A stretch of DNA of 64,000 bases from Serratia plymuthica (GTDB taxonomy: Bacteria; Pseudomonadota; Gammaproteobacteria; Enterobacterales; Enterobacteriaceae), in NCBI RefSeq assembly GCF_018336935.1, contig NZ_CP068771.1, positions 4,712,001 to 4,776,000 of the forward strand, in the 5' to 3' direction. Below the pieces are notes generated by a model that made no database searches, had not been told where the DNA came from, and saw nothing but the letters and a program-made list of their open reading frames with translations. Positions 30,980-41,951 of this stretch are shown in pieces. A program made the translations under genes and the position numbers. Numbering within the stretch: position 1 is the stretch's first letter; each line of letters starts with the position of its first letter.

Positions 30980-31102
30980 CCCAAAATCATTCGAGTTGCA
31001 GGAAGGCGGCAACTGAACGAATCCCTATGAGCTTACTGTAGTAAGTGATTAGGGGGAGTAAAGGCAGGCAACACAGCTGCGATTTGAAGGATAACGGGTA
31101 TA
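30980..31102. repeat. ERIC element 6 (upstream of rlmN)
   Basis: Starts CCCAAAATCATTCGAGTTGC; centre GAGCTTACTGTAGTAAGTGA; ends GATTTGAAGGATAACGGGTA. Confidence 0.82.
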
Positions 31103-31164
31103 AACGCACACTTACTTTCCATTCTTTAGCGCCATAACGTGTAACAACGAGGCCAGAGATCATC

Positions 31165-32361
31165 ATGTTAGAACCCATCACGTCCGAGCACATCGTGTCT
31201 GAAAATAATTCGCTGACTACTCAATCCGTTAATGCGGAAACCCCGGCTGCGGCCAAAATTAACCTGCTGGATTTGAACCGTCAGCAAATGCGTGAATTCT
31301 TCGCCAAAATGGGCGAAAAACCTTTCCGCGCCGATCAGGTCATGAAGTGGATATACCACTATTGCTGCGACGATTTTGAGCAGATGACCGATATTAACAA
31401 GGTGCTGCGCAACAAACTGCAGAGCGTCGCCGAAATTCGCGCGCCGGAAGTGGCAGAAGAACAGCGTTCAGCCGATGGCACCATTAAATGGGCGATCACG
31501 GTAGGCGATCAGCAGGTCGAAACCGTGTTTATTCCGGACGGCGATCGCGCGACCCTGTGCGTGTCATCCCAGGTGGGTTGTGCGCTGGAGTGCAAATTCT
31601 GTTCGACCGCTCAGCAGGGCTTTAACCGTAACCTGCGCGTGTCGGAAATCATTGGCCAGGTGTGGCGTGCGGCGAAAATCATCGGCGCACTGAAAGTCAC
31701 CGGCGAACGCCCGATCACCAACGTGGTGATGATGGGCATGGGCGAGCCGCTGCTCAACCTGAACAACGTAGTACCTGCGATGGAAATCATGCTGGACGAT
31801 TTCGGCTTTGGCTTGTCCAAACGCCGCGTGACCCTGTCTACTTCCGGCGTCGTGCCGGCGCTGGACAAATTGGGCGATATGATTGACGTTGCGCTGGCGA
31901 TCTCGCTGCATGCGCCAAACGACAAGATCCGCGATGAAATCGTTCCTATCAACCGCAAATACAATATCGAAACCTTCCTGGCTGCGGTACGCCGCTACCT
32001 GGAGAAATCCAACGCCAATCAGGGTCGGGTTACGGTCGAGTACGTGATGCTGGATCATATCAACGACAGCACCGACGATGCGCACCAGTTGGCGGAGGTC
32101 CTGAAAGACACGCCATGCAAGATCAACCTGATCCCATGGAACCCGTTCCCCGGCGCGCCTTACGGCCGCAGTTCCAACAGCCGCGTGGATCGTTTTTCCA
32201 AAGTGTTGATGGAATACGGCTTTACGACTATTGTTCGTAAAACCCGTGGTGATGATATCGATGCCGCTTGCGGGCAACTGGCAGGTGAAGTGATCGACCG
32301 TACCAAGCGTACCCTGAAAAAGAAAATGGCCGGGGAACCTATCAACGTGCGTGCGGTCTGA
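31165..32361 (+). CDS. rlmN: Dual-specificity 23S rRNA/tRNA adenine-C2 methyltransferase
   Basis: Radical-SAM enzyme methylating A2503 of 23S rRNA and A37 of several tRNAs. 398 residues with the cluster motif CALECKFC (cysteines near 139, 143, 146) and the C-terminal methyl-carrier cysteine in DAACGQLAG. The N-terminus is somewhat longer than in E. coli. Confidence 0.97.
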   Translation: MLEPITSEHIVSENNSLTTQSVNAETPAAAKINLLDLNRQQMREFFAKMGEKPFRADQVMKWIYHYCCDDFEQMTDINKVLRNKLQSVAEIRAPEVAEEQRSADGTIKWAITVGDQQVETVFIPDGDRATLCVSSQVGCALECKFCSTAQQGFNRNLRVSEIIGQVWRAAKIIGALKVTGERPITNVVMMGMGEPLLNLNNVVPAMEIMLDDFGFGLSKRRVTLSTSGVVPALDKLGDMIDVALAISLHAPNDKIRDEIVPINRKYNIETFLAAVRRYLEKSNANQGRVTVEYVMLDHINDSTDDAHQLAEVLKDTPCKINLIPWNPFPGAPYGRSSNSRVDRFSKVLMEYGFTTIVRKTRGDDIDAACGQLAGEVIDRTKRTLKKKMAGEPINVRAV

Positions 32362-32448
32362 ATCCTATAGCATGATTTTTTTGTTATCTAACAGTCTGTT
32401 ATGTGAATAGACGTCAAGATGGCATCAGATAAGGAAATGAATGCGGGC

Positions 32449-33195
32449 ATGAAGCTGAATCTGTGGGGTATGTTGCTGGCGGCCGGTTTACTGGCCGGCT
32501 GTTCCGGTTCGTCACCGGAAAAAGACGCGCCGCCTGAAGCGGGCCAGACGCGTTTGCAACTGGGGCTGGAATATCTGAAGCAGGGCGATTTGAACGCCGC
32601 GCGGCAGAATCTGGAAAAAGCGGCGGACGCCGCCCCGCAGGATTACCGTACCCAATTGGGCATGGCGCTTTACGAGCAGCGGACTGGCGAGAATGGCGCG
32701 GCTGAACAACGTTATCAGCAGGCGCTCAAACTTGCGCCTAACAATGGCACCGTGCTGAATAATTACGGTGCGTTTCTCTGCAGTTTAGGGCAATATGTAC
32801 CGGCACAACAGCAGTTTAGCGCCGCGGCTCTGGCACCGGATTATGGTCAGGTTGCCGACAGCCTGGAAAACGCAGGTTACTGTTTTCTCAAGGCCGGACA
32901 GAACGATGAAGCACGCACCTTGTTAACGCGCGCCCTGAAGGTCGATCCGGACAAAGGCACTCCACTGTTGGTGGAGGCAGAAAAGCAATTTGGAGAAGGG
33001 AAGCGCGCTCAGTCGCAACTTTTATTGGATAGTTATCAACATGTTCTGCCGGCTAGCGCCGACAGCTTATGGTTACAGATTCGTTTCGCCGCGTTAGCAG
33101 GCCGCCAGGATAGCGTTCAACGTTATGGCAAGCAGCTGGCGCGAAGTTTTCCACAATCCAAACAGTACCAGCAGTTCTTAGCTAATGAATACTGA
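32449..33195 (+). CDS. pilW: TPR lipoprotein PilW (type IV pilus biogenesis/stability)
   Basis: About 248 residues from [11 protein letters not shown] lipobox LLAGC is followed by TPR repeats through most of the protein. PilW-type lipoproteins assist secretin assembly for type IV pili; the position before rodZ is standard. In-frame ATGs at 32419 and 32437 are alternatives. The 3' end overlaps rodZ by 11 bases. Confidence 0.82.
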   Translation: MKLNLWGMLLAAGLLAGCSGSSPEKDAPPEAGQTRLQLGLEYLKQGDLNAARQNLEKAADAAPQDYRTQLGMALYEQRTGENGAAEQRYQQALKLAPNNGTVLNNYGAFLCSLGQYVPAQQQFSAAALAPDYGQVADSLENAGYCFLKAGQNDEARTLLTRALKVDPDKGTPLLVEAEKQFGEGKRAQSQLLLDSYQHVLPASADSLWLQIRFAALAGRQDSVQRYGKQLARSFPQSKQYQQFLANEY

Positions 33196-34168
33196 AGCCT
33201 CCCAAGATAAAACCGTATCCATGACGACAGGCCAACGTCTGCGTCAAGCCCGCGAACAACTCGGGCTGAGTCAACAGGCCGTTGCAGAACGCCTGTGCCT
33301 CAAAATGTCTACCGTGCGCGACATAGAAGAAGACAATCTCTCCGCAGACCTTGCTTCGACTTTCGTGCGTGGTTATATCCGTTCCTACGCCAAGCTGGTG
33401 CATTTGCCGGAAGATGAACTGCTGCCGATGTTGGCCAAGCAGGCTCCGCTGAAGGTGGCGAAAGTTGCGCCAATGCAGAGTTTCTCGTTAGGCAAACGCC
33501 GCAAAAAACGCGACGGCTGGCTGATGAGCTTCACCTGGTTGATTGTTTTCGTGGTAGTCGGTCTGACCGGCGCCTGGTGGTGGCAAAACCACAAGGCGCA
33601 GCAAGAAGAGATTGCCACCATGGCCGATCAATCTTCCGCCCAGCTTTCACAAAACAATGAAGGCCAATCAGTGCCGTTGACCGACAGCAATGCCGACAAC
33701 AACGCACCTTTGGTTGACAATGGTTCAACGCCGGTAGATACCGGCGTTGCGCCTGCGCAACAGGCAGCACCGGCTCCGGCCGCAACCGGCAATGAAACCG
33801 CACAGCAACCTGCGGTGGTTTCGCCGAGCCAAGCTCCGCTCCCAGAGACCACGCCTGCGGCTCCGACGGCGCAAGCGCCGTTGCCGACCGGCGAAGCGGG
33901 CCTGGCTGCATCTGCCGGCGATGCCAATGCGTTGGTGATGAACTTCTCCTCTGACTGTTGGCTGCAGGTAAGCGACGCCAGCGGCAAGACGTTGTTCAGC
34001 GGCACCCAAAAGAGCGGCGGCAAGCTGAACCTGGCAGGTACCGCGCCATATAAACTGACTATTGGCGCACCGGCCGCAGTACAGATTCAATATCAAGGTA
34101 AGCCGGTGGATTTAAGCCGGTTTGTTAAATCAAACCGTGTTGCTCGTCTGACCATTGCCGCGCAGTGA
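33185..34168 (+). CDS. rodZ: Cell-shape protein RodZ
   Basis: 327 residues: cytoplasmic helix-turn-helix (about 15-80) that binds Mre[10 protein letters not shown] basic patch, one transmembrane helix (about 113-133), a Pro/Ala/Thr-rich periplasmic linker and a C-terminal beta domain ending in the [15 protein letters not shown] region. Links MreB to the elongasome. Confidence 0.97.
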   Translation: MNTEASQDKTVSMTTGQRLRQAREQLGLSQQAVAERLCLKMSTVRDIEEDNLSADLASTFVRGYIRSYAKLVHLPEDELLPMLAKQAPLKVAKVAPMQSFSLGKRRKKRDGWLMSFTWLIVFVVVGLTGAWWWQNHKAQQEEIATMADQSSAQLSQNNEGQSVPLTDSNADNNAPLVDNGSTPVDTGVAPAQQAAPAPAATGNETAQQPAVVSPSQAPLPETTPAAPTAQAPLPTGEAGLAASAGDANALVMNFSSDCWLQVSDASGKTLFSGTQKSGGKLNLAGTAPYKLTIGAPAAVQIQYQGKPVDLSRFVKSNRVARLTIAAQ

Positions 34169-34215
34169 TTGCGCGGCGATTGTCGTGAAGCCAGAGCAAC
34201 AATGGAGAGTAAGTA

Positions 34216-35337
34216 ATGCATAACCAAGCGCCCATCAACCGTCGAAAATCAACGCGAATTTACGTCGGCAAGGTGCCTATAGGTGATGGCGCGCCGATTG
34301 CCGTGCAGTCGATGACCAACACCCGTACCACCGATGTTGAAGCAACGGTTAATCAGATCAAAGCGCTGGAGCGCGTGGGCGTAGATATTGTCCGCGTTTC
34401 GGTTCCCACCATGGACGCCGCCGAGGCGTTCAAGCTGATCAAGCAGCAGGTCAACGTGCCGCTGGTCGCCGATATCCACTTCGATTACCGCATTGCGTTG
34501 CAGGTTGCCGAATACGGCGTGGACTGCCTGCGTATCAATCCGGGCAATATCGGCAACGAGTCGCGCATCCGCTCAGTCGTGGACTGCGCGCGCGATAAAA
34601 ACATCCCTATTCGTATTGGGGTGAACGGCGGCTCGCTGGAAAAAGACATTCAGGAAAAATACGGCGAACCTACGCCGGAAGCGCTGCTCGAATCGGCGAT
34701 GCGTCATGTAGATATCCTCGATCGCCTCAATTTCGATCAGTTCAAGGTCAGCGTCAAAGCCTCCGACGTATTCCTGGCGGTGCAATCTTATCGCCTGTTG
34801 GCCGCGCGTATCGATCAACCGCTGCATTTGGGCATCACCGAAGCCGGCGGCATGCGCAGCGGTTCAGTGAAGTCGGCGATTGGCCTGGGGCTGCTGCTGT
34901 CGGAAGGCATCGGCGACACCCTGCGAATTTCGCTGGCGGCCGATCCGGTGGAAGAAGTGAAAGTCGGTTTCGATATTCTGAAATCGCTGCGCATTCGCGC
35001 GCGCGGCATTAATTTCATCGCCTGCCCAACCTGTTCGCGCCAGGAGTTTGACGTTATCGGCACGGTGAACGCGCTTGAACAACGCCTGGAAGACATCATC
35101 ACGCCGATGGACGTTTCGATTATCGGTTGTGTGGTCAACGGTCCGGGTGAAGCGCTGGTTTCCACGCTGGGCGTGACCGGTGGCCATAACAAGAGCGGTT
35201 TTTACGAAGACGGCGTGCGTCAGAAAGAGCGGTTTGACAATGAGCAGATGATTGACCAACTGGAGGCGAAGATTCGCGCCAAGGCGTCGATGATGGATGA
35301 AAGCAATCGCATCTCGGTCAGTCTGCTGGAAAAATAA
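34216..35337 (+). CDS. ispG: HMBPP synthase IspG (MEP isoprenoid pathway)
   Basis: 373 residues. [4Fe-4S] enzyme turning MEcPP into HMBPP; cluster cysteines lie in [10 protein letters not shown] and in GCVVNGPGE. Lies in the rodZ-ispG-hisS order of enterobacteria. Confidence 0.98.
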   Translation: MHNQAPINRRKSTRIYVGKVPIGDGAPIAVQSMTNTRTTDVEATVNQIKALERVGVDIVRVSVPTMDAAEAFKLIKQQVNVPLVADIHFDYRIALQVAEYGVDCLRINPGNIGNESRIRSVVDCARDKNIPIRIGVNGGSLEKDIQEKYGEPTPEALLESAMRHVDILDRLNFDQFKVSVKASDVFLAVQSYRLLAARIDQPLHLGITEAGGMRSGSVKSAIGLGLLLSEGIGDTLRISLAADPVEEVKVGFDILKSLRIRARGINFIACPTCSRQEFDVIGTVNALEQRLEDIITPMDVSIIGCVVNGPGEALVSTLGVTGGHNKSGFYEDGVRQKERFDNEQMIDQLEAKIRAKASMMDESNRISVSLLEK

Positions 35338-35353
35338 GCGTTATCGCTACATG

Positions 35354-35377
35354 GCGGGCTGATTAGCCCGCTTGTTT
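35354..35377 (+). terminator. Hairpin between ispG and hisS
   Basis: GCGGGCT-GATT-AGCCCGC followed by TTGTTT. Confidence 0.7.
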
Positions 35378-35476
35378 ATGAACCCGGGAGGCAAAAAGCG
35401 GCACCCGCGTTGAATACGGGGCGGCAAAGTCCCTATAATCGGGTTCATTTTTATAGACAACGGACAGAGAAATCAC

Positions 35477-36751
35477 GTGGCAAAGAACATTCAAGCCATC
35501 CGCGGCATGAACGACTACCTGCCGGAAGATACGGCATTATGGCAGCGTATTGAAGGCACACTGAAGCAGGTGCTGGGCAGCTACGGTTACAGCGAAATCC
35601 GGTTGCCGATTGTAGAGCAGACCCCGTTATTCAAACGCGCGATCGGCGAAGTGACCGACGTCGTGGAAAAAGAGATGTATACCTTCGAGGATCGCAACGG
35701 CGAAAGCCTGACGCTGCGTCCGGAAGGGACGGCTGGCTGCGTTCGCGCCGGCATCGAACATGGTCTGCTGTACAATCAGGAACAGCGTCTGTGGTACATC
35801 GGCCCGATGTTCCGCTATGAGCGCCCGCAGAAAGGCCGCTATCGTCAGTTCAATCAGCTGGGTGTGGAAGTGTTCGGCCTGCAAGGCCCGGACATCGACG
35901 CCGAACTGATCCTGCTGACCGCCCGCTGGTGGAAAGCGCTGGGCATTGCCGAGCACGTGAATCTGGAGCTGAATTCAATCGGTTCTCTGGACGCGCGCGC
36001 CAACTACCGCGATGCCCTGGTGGCGTTCCTGGAACAGCATAAAGAAAAGCTGGACGAAGATTGCAAGCGCCGCATGTACAGCAACCCGCTGCGCGTATTG
36101 GATTCCAAAAATCCGGAAGTTCAGACCTTGCTGAACGACGCGCCGCGCCTGTCCGAGTATCTGGATGAAGAATCCAAAGCCCACTTCGACGGCCTGTGTG
36201 AACTTTTGGCTCAGGCAGGTATCCCATATACCATCAATGAACGCCTGGTGCGCGGTCTGGACTACTACAACCGTACGGTATTCGAATGGGTGACCACCAG
36301 TCTGGGCGCTCAGGGCACGGTGTGCGCCGGCGGCCGTTACGACGGCCTGGTCGAGCAACTGGGCGGGCGTGCGACGCCGGCGGTCGGTTTTGCGATGGGT
36401 CTGGAGCGTCTGGTATTGCTGGTTCAGGCGGTTAATCCGGATTTCAAAGCCCCGGCGACCATTGACGTGTATGTTATCTCCTCCGGCGCCGGCGCCCAAA
36501 GCGCGGCGATGCAGTTGGCGGAAGACGTGCGCGATGCGGCGCCACAGTTGAAATTAATGACCAACTACGGCGGCGGCAACTTTAAGAAACAGATCACCCG
36601 TGCGGACAAATGGGGCGCGCGCGTCGCTTTGATCCTCGGTGAGAACGAAGTCGCGGCACAACAGGTGGTGGTTAAGGACCTGCGCAGTGGTGAACAAGAA
36701 ACGCTGGCGCAAAGCGAAGTCGCAGTGCGTCTGGCAACGATGTTAGGTTAA
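35477..36751 (+). CDS. hisS: Histidyl-tRNA synthetase
   Basis: 424 residues, class II synthetase with motif 2 around [14 protein letters not shown], the histidine-binding [14 protein letters not shown], and an anticodon-binding C-terminal domain. Confidence 0.99.
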   Translation: MAKNIQAIRGMNDYLPEDTALWQRIEGTLKQVLGSYGYSEIRLPIVEQTPLFKRAIGEVTDVVEKEMYTFEDRNGESLTLRPEGTAGCVRAGIEHGLLYNQEQRLWYIGPMFRYERPQKGRYRQFNQLGVEVFGLQGPDIDAELILLTARWWKALGIAEHVNLELNSIGSLDARANYRDALVAFLEQHKEKLDEDCKRRMYSNPLRVLDSKNPEVQTLLNDAPRLSEYLDEESKAHFDGLCELLAQAGIPYTINERLVRGLDYYNRTVFEWVTTSLGAQGTVCAGGRYDGLVEQLGGRATPAVGFAMGLERLVLLVQAVNPDFKAPATIDVYVISSGAGAQSAAMQLAEDVRDAAPQLKLMTNYGGGNFKKQITRADKWGARVALILGENEVAAQQVVVKDLRSGEQETLAQSEVAVRLATMLG

Positions 36752-36764
36752 GGAGAAGGACACC

Positions 36765-37385
36765 GTGGAAGTCTATACCACTGAAAACGAACAAGTCGAC
36801 GCCGTGCGTCGGTTCTTTGCCGAAAACGGCAAAGCGCTGGCGGTGGGTGTGGTGCTCGGAATTGGTGCCCTGGTCGGCTGGCGTTTCTGGCAGAACCACC
36901 AAAACTCCAACATGATGGCTGCGTCCCAATCCTATCAGGAAGCCAGCGATCGTCTGGCGGCCGGTAAGCCGGACGACGTGTCCGCTGCGGAGGCGTTTGC
37001 CAAGGCCAACAGCAATAGCTATGGCGTATTGGCCTCGCTGGAGCTGGCGAAGCACTTTGTTGAGCAGAATGACTTTGCCAAGGCAGAGCAGCAGTTGGTG
37101 TTGGCTCAGGGCCAGACCAAAGACGATAATATGCTGGCGATGATTAACCTGCGTCTGGCGCGTGTCCAGTTGCAGGAGAAAAAGCTGGATGAAGCGCTGA
37201 AAACGCTGGATGGCGTGAAAGGCGAAGGTTGGGCGGCGATGGCGCAAGATGTACGCGGCGACGCGTTGCTGGCCAAAGGCGACACCAAAGGTGCGCGTGA
37301 GGCTTACAGCAAAGGCATTGAGTCCAACGCTTCTCAGGCGCTGCAGGTTTTGCTGCGCATGAAATTGAATAACTTGTCCAGCTAA
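36765..37385 (+). CDS. yfgM: SecYEG ancillary protein YfgM
   Basis: 206 residues starting with GTG (as in E. coli) after AGGAGAAGG. One N-terminal transmembrane helix (about 24-42) and a periplasmic TPR domain. Known to sit near SecYEG with PpiD and to hand over secreted proteins. Eleven bases upstream of bamB. Confidence 0.96.
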   Translation: MEVYTTENEQVDAVRRFFAENGKALAVGVVLGIGALVGWRFWQNHQNSNMMAASQSYQEASDRLAAGKPDDVSAAEAFAKANSNSYGVLASLELAKHFVEQNDFAKAEQQLVLAQGQTKDDNMLAMINLRLARVQLQEKKLDEALKTLDGVKGEGWAAMAQDVRGDALLAKGDTKGAREAYSKGIESNASQALQVLLRMKLNNLSS

Positions 37386-37396
37386 GGGGAATTCCC

Positions 37397-38578
37397 ATGC
37401 AATTGCGTAAAACACTCTTGGTCGGACTGGTTTCCGTTGCCTTGTTGAGTGGTTGCTCGCTGTTTAACAGTGAAGAAGACGTGGTTACCATGTCGCCGCT
37501 GCCAAAAGTTGAAAATCAATTCACGCCGAGCAAGGCGTGGAGCACCTCGGTAGGCGACGGTGTCGGTGAGTTTTATTCTCACCTGCGTCCCGCTTTCCAG
37601 GACAGCACCATTTATGCTGCCGACCGTCACGGCATCGTGAAAGCGATGGATGCCGACAACGGTGACGAAAAGTGGAAGGTCGATCTCTCCGAGAAAACCG
37701 GCTTCTTCTCCAGCAACCTGCCGGCACTGCTGTCGGGCGGCCTGGCGGTTGCGGGCGACAAGGTTTACGTCGGCAGTGAAAAAGCAGTGGTTTACGCGTT
37801 GAATACCGCAGACGGTAAAGTGGCGTGGCAGACCAAGGTAGCCGGCGAAGCGATTTCTCGCCCGGTAATCAGCGACGGCATGGTGCTGATCCATACCTCC
37901 AACGGCCTGCTGCAGGCGCTGAACGAATCCGATGGCGCGGTGAAGTGGACGGTTAACCTGGACATGCCATCGCTGTCACTGCGCGGTGAATCCGCACCGG
38001 CCGTTGCCTTTGGCGCGGCGATTGTCGGCGGTGATAACGGCCGCGTCAGCGCAGTGCTGATGCAGCAGGGCCAGTTGATCTGGCAACAGCGTATTTCCCA
38101 GCCGAGCGGCGCGACCGAGATCGATCGCCTGAACGATGTGGACACGACGCCGGTGATTGTTGAAGGCGTTGTCTACGCATTAGGTTACAATGGCAACCTG
38201 ACGGCGCTGGATCTGCGTTCCGGCCAGATCATGTGGAAGCGTGAACTGGGTTCCGTGAACGACTTCATCGTGGACGCGGGCCGCATCTACCTGATCGATC
38301 AGAACGATCGCGTGGTAGCGTTGAGCACCGAAGGCGGCGTAACAGTGTGGACGCAGAGCGATCTGCTGCACCGCAACCTGACCCCGCCGGTGATGTATAA
38401 TGGTTATCTGGTGACTGGCGATTCCGAAGGGTACCTGCACTGGATTAACACCACGGACGGCCGTTTCGTTGCCCAGCAGGAAGTGGATAGCTCCGGCTTC
38501 CTGTCTGCGCCGATGGTGGCTGGCGATAAGCTGGTTATCCAGGCCAAAGGCGGAAAAGTTTACGCTTTCACCCGCTAA
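37397..38578 (+). CDS. bamB: Outer-membrane assembly lipoprotein BamB
   Basis: 393 residues. Lipobox LLSGC (Cys20) followed by eight PQQ-like beta-propeller repeats. Component of the BAM complex. Confidence 0.98.
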   Translation: MQLRKTLLVGLVSVALLSGCSLFNSEEDVVTMSPLPKVENQFTPSKAWSTSVGDGVGEFYSHLRPAFQDSTIYAADRHGIVKAMDADNGDEKWKVDLSEKTGFFSSNLPALLSGGLAVAGDKVYVGSEKAVVYALNTADGKVAWQTKVAGEAISRPVISDGMVLIHTSNGLLQALNESDGAVKWTVNLDMPSLSLRGESAPAVAFGAAIVGGDNGRVSAVLMQQGQLIWQQRISQPSGATEIDRLNDVDTTPVIVEGVVYALGYNGNLTALDLRSGQIMWKRELGSVNDFIVDAGRIYLIDQNDRVVALSTEGGVTVWTQSDLLHRNLTPPVMYNGYLVTGDSEGYLHWINTTDGRFVAQQEVDSSGFLSAPMVAGDKLVIQAKGGKVYAFTR

Positions 38579-38603
38579 CGCCGAACGTCGCAACCTTTTC
38601 AGT

Positions 38604-38722
38604 ACCCAAAAGATTTCGGGTGCAGTCAGGCGACAAGTGCACAAATCCCCAGAAGCTTAGTGAGCTAAGTGACTGGGGTGAGGGTACGAAGTCAACGCCA
38701 CTGCGGCGCGAAAGATGAAGGG
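38604..38722. repeat. ERIC element 7 (bamB-der)
   Basis: Contains AAATCCCCAGAAGCTTAG and CTAAGTGACTGGGGTGAG, the core of the ERIC consensus. Confidence 0.9.
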
Positions 38723-38724
38723 GA

Positions 38725-38760
38725 AAACGGCTCCTGAGTGTTCAGGGGCCGTTTCGTATT
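38725..38760 (+). terminator. Terminator between bamB and der
   Basis: Stem AAACGGCTCCTGA/TCAGGGGCCGTTT (one wobble pair) followed by CGTATTTTAT. Confidence 0.8.
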
Positions 38761-38831
38761 TTATAAGCTGCACTTCCGGTGTCTATCCATGGTGTAGTAA
38801 CGCATTGATTATTAAGTAATGAGGCTTCACA

Positions 38832-40316
38832 ATGATACCTGTCGTCGCGCTGGTTGGGCGCCCGAATGTGGGTAAATCCACCTTGTTTAACCGTTTAACA
38901 CATACGCGCGATGCGCTGGTGGCGGATTTCCCCGGGCTAACGCGAGACCGCAAGTATGGTCGTGCCGAAGTTGAGGGTAATGAATTTATTATCGTCGATA
39001 CCGGGGGCATTGACGGTACCGAAGACGGCGTTGAAACGCGCATGGCCGGCCAATCGCTGTTGGCGATTGAAGAAGCGGACATCGTGCTGTTCATGGTCGA
39101 CGCGCGTGCTGGCCTGATGCCGGCCGATCAGGGCATTGCCCAGCATCTGCGCAACCGTCAGAAGGCCACCTTCCTGGTCGCCAACAAAACCGACGGCATG
39201 GATCCGGACATGGCCACCGCCGATTTCTACTCGCTGGGCCTGGGTGACGTGTATGCGATCGCCGCTTCGCACGGCCGTGGCGTGGCGCAGCTGATCGAAC
39301 ACGTGCTGGTGCCTTTTGTCGGTGAAAAACCCGAAGAAGTCGAGCTGACCGACGAAGAGGCCAACGCCGCTTACTGGGCTGAGCAGGAAGACGAAATCCC
39401 GGAAGACGAAGAAGAGCCGGAAGACGACTTCAATCCGCAAGATTTGCCGATCAAGCTGGCGATTGTTGGCCGTCCTAACGTGGGTAAGTCCACACTGACT
39501 AACCGTATCCTCGGCGAGGAGCGTGTGGTGGTGTACGACATGCCGGGCACTACCCGCGACAGCATCTATATCCCGATGGTACGCGACGAGCGCGAATACG
39601 TGCTGATCGATACCGCCGGGGTGCGCAAACGCGGCAAGGTAACGGAAACCGTAGAAAAATTCTCGGTAATCAAAACCCTGCAGGCGATCGAAGACGCCAA
39701 CGTCGTGTTGTTGGTGGTTGACGCGCGCGAAGGCATTTCCGATCAGGATCTCTCGCTGCTCGGCTTTATCCTCAATAGTGGGCGCTCACTGGTGATTGCG
39801 GTCAACAAGTGGGACGGCATGAGCGAGGAAGATCGCGAACATGTGAAAGAGATGCTGGATCTGCGCCTGGGCTTTGTCGATTTCGCTCGCGTGCACTTCA
39901 TCTCTGCGCTGCACGGCAGCGGCGTCGGCAACCTGTTCGAATCCGTGCAGGAAGCCTACGAGTGCGCGACCCGTCGCGTGAACACCTCCATGCTGACCAA
40001 AATCATGCAGATGGCTGCCGAAGACCACCAGCCGCCGTTGGTGCGTGGCCGCCGCGTGAAGCTGAAATATGCGCACGCCGGGGGTTATAACCCACCGATC
40101 GTGGTGATCCACGGCAACCAGGTGAGCGATCTGGCCGACTCTTACAAACGTTATCTGATGAACTACTTCCGTCGTTCACTGAAGGTAATGGGTACGCCAA
40201 TCCGCATCCAGTTCAAAGAGGGTGACAACCCGTTCGCCGGCAAGCGCAACCTGCTGACGCCGAACCAGATGCGCAAGCGTAAACGCCTGATGAGCCACCT
40301 GAAGAAAAGCAAATAA
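38832..40316 (+). CDS. der: Ribosome-assembly GTPase Der (EngA)
   Basis: 494 residues with two tandem GTPase domains, each with a [10 protein letters not shown]-loop (about 8-16 and 212-220), an acidic linker between them and a C-terminal KH-like domain. Needed for 50S subunit assembly. Confidence 0.98.
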   Translation: MIPVVALVGRPNVGKSTLFNRLTHTRDALVADFPGLTRDRKYGRAEVEGNEFIIVDTGGIDGTEDGVETRMAGQSLLAIEEADIVLFMVDARAGLMPADQGIAQHLRNRQKATFLVANKTDGMDPDMATADFYSLGLGDVYAIAASHGRGVAQLIEHVLVPFVGEKPEEVELTDEEANAAYWAEQEDEIPEDEEEPEDDFNPQDLPIKLAIVGRPNVGKSTLTNRILGEERVVVYDMPGTTRDSIYIPMVRDEREYVLIDTAGVRKRGKVTETVEKFSVIKTLQAIEDANVVLLVVDAREGISDQDLSLLGFILNSGRSLVIAVNKWDGMSEEDREHVKEMLDLRLGFVDFARVHFISALHGSGVGNLFESVQEAYECATRRVNTSMLTKIMQMAAEDHQPPLVRGRRVKLKYAHAGGYNPPIVVIHGNQVSDLADSYKRYLMNYFRRSLKVMGTPIRIQFKEGDNPFAGKRNLLTPNQMRKRKRLMSHLKKSK

Positions 40317-40324
40317 TCTTCAAT

Positions 40325-40357
40325 AAGAGCGCGGTAGCCATACCGCGCTCTTTTTTA
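40325..40357 (+). terminator. der terminator
   Basis: Twelve-base-pair stem AAGAGCGCGGTA/TACCGCGCTCTT followed by TTTTATT. Confidence 0.92.
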
Positions 40358-40413
40358 TTGGCCTGAAGTCGTTCTATTATCTGCATATTGTCACCGCCAG
40401 TTGAAGGAACACC

Positions 40414-41370
40414 ATGTCTTGGGAAACCTGGAGTTTTGCGTTCAGCGTCACCGTACCTAATCTGTTAATGATGCTGTTGGGCATACTGCTGCGCCACTGG
40501 CGGCTGATGGACGATCGTTTTATCGATGGCGCCACGCGGTTGGTGTTCAATCTGGCGCTGCCTTGCCTGCTGTTCTTCAGTATCGCCACCAATCATCCGC
40601 AACTGTTGGGCAACCTGCCGTTGGTTCTCTACGGCGCGATCGGCACCCTCGCCACCTTTTTGTTGCTGGAAGTGGCGGCGGTCTGGTTGGTTAAGGAACC
40701 GCGTGAACGGGGCGTGTTCGTGCAGGGCGGGTTCCGCGCCAATACCGCCATTGTCGGCCTGGCGTATGCCATGACGGCCTATGGCGACGAAGGTGTGGCA
40801 TTGGGTTCGCTGTACCTGACGGTCACGGTGATCCTGTTTAACGTGCTGTCGGTGATTACCCTGACGCGCAGTCTGCAGGGCGGGCACGGCAAGAAGATTG
40901 GCCGTTTGTCGCTGTTGCGCAGCATTGTCACCAATCCGCTGATTATCGGCCTGGTGTGCGGGTTGCTGTTTGCGCAAACCGGCCTGGAAATCCCGCAGGT
41001 GATCCGGCAGACCGGCAGCTATATCTCCGGGCTGTCGCTGCCGCTGGCGCTGCTGTGCACCGGCGCAAGCCTGGATCTGCGCGCCATGTTCCGTTCATCC
41101 AACGTTGCCGCGCTGTCTTCTTCAGCCAAGCTGTTTCTGGTACCGGTAATGATGACGCTGGGCGGCTGGCTGTGGGGCTTTCACGGCGCGGCGCTGGGGA
41201 TTATCTTCCTGTTTTCCGCCACGCCGACCGCCTCGGGCAGCTATGTCATGACGCGCGCCATGGGCGGCAACGCCACGCTGGCGGCGAATATTATTGCCAT
41301 CACCACCGTCGGTTCGTTTTTTACCACCGCGCTGGGGATATACTTCTTGCGCTCATGGGGCGCGATTTAA
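40414..41370 (+). CDS. AEC-family (auxin efflux carrier type) transporter
   Basis: 318 residues, about ten hydrophobic helices, with the conserved NPLIIGLVCGLL and polar SATPTASGSYVMT segments of AEC permeases. Bacterial members export or exchange dicarboxylates or amino acids; the substrate here cannot be told. Lies in the gap between der and yfgJ. Confidence 0.82.
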   Translation: MSWETWSFAFSVTVPNLLMMLLGILLRHWRLMDDRFIDGATRLVFNLALPCLLFFSIATNHPQLLGNLPLVLYGAIGTLATFLLLEVAAVWLVKEPRERGVFVQGGFRANTAIVGLAYAMTAYGDEGVALGSLYLTVTVILFNVLSVITLTRSLQGGHGKKIGRLSLLRSIVTNPLIIGLVCGLLFAQTGLEIPQVIRQTGSYISGLSLPLALLCTGASLDLRAMFRSSNVAALSSSAKLFLVPVMMTLGGWLWGFHGAALGIIFLFSATPTASGSYVMTRAMGGNATLAANIIAITTVGSFFTTALGIYFLRSWGAI

Positions 41371-41383
41371 CCTGGGAGTCAGT

Positions 41384-41605
41384 ATGGAAGCACACTGTCC
41401 GCAATGCGATCAAACGATGGAGTGGGTGAATGGTCACTACCATTGCGCCCCCTGTGAACGCGATTATCGGCAGTTGGCCAACTGCCCGGACTGCGGGCAG
41501 CCGCTGCAGGCGCTGAAGGCCTGCGGCGCAGTGGATTATCTGTGCCAGAACGGCCACGGGCTGGTATCCAAAAAGCGCGTGCTATTTGATTATCAGCCGT
41601 TGTAA
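41384..41605 (+). CDS. yfgJ: Zinc-ribbon protein YfgJ
   Basis: 73 residues starting MEAHCPQCDQTMEW, with Cys pairs CPQC, CAPC and CPDC plus later single Cys residues: a small double zinc-ribbon protein of unknown function. CTGGGAG precedes the ATG; only 13 bases after the AEC gene, so likely co-transcribed. Confidence 0.88.
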   Translation: MEAHCPQCDQTMEWVNGHYHCAPCERDYRQLANCPDCGQPLQALKACGAVDYLCQNGHGLVSKKRVLFDYQPL

Positions 41606-41609
41606 GCCT

Positions 41610-41951
41610 TCACTCATCCACATGACCGGTTTTCCATAAGTCCACCAGCGCCTGCGGTGCGTTGGTTTCCGGGATCAGCAATACGATTTCGCTGCACAGA
41701 TTCTGGCTGTAATAGCTGATTTGAACGCGGAAGTAGCGTTGGTCGCCGCAGCCGGGGGAACCCGGTTTTCCCTCTTCCTGCGCGTAGGGCAGCGTTTGAT
41801 TCAACAACTGGCTCAGGCGTTGGCGCTGCTCCGGCGTAATATCGGCCAGCGCAATGCGCCGCTGGCCCGCCAGTTTGGGAATAAAGGCGAAACCGCCTTC
41901 ACGCGCCAGCTCAATGACCGTGTCCTGATTGAGCGACGGCAAGGGTTTCAT
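41610..41951 (-). CDS. Emfourin, protealysin inhibitor
   Basis: 113 residues resembling emfourin, the proteinaceous M4-protease inhibitor described from Serratia proteamaculans. Its start overlaps the protealysin stop by one base (TAATG), so protease and inhibitor are made in a coupled way. No signal peptide is seen, consistent with intracellular control of protealysin. Confidence 0.82.
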   Translation of the reverse strand: MKPLPSLNQDTVIELAREGGFAFIPKLAGQRRIALADITPEQRQRLSQLLNQTLPYAQEEGKPGSPGCGDQRYFRVQISYYSQNLCSEIVLLIPETNAPQALVDLWKTGHVDE

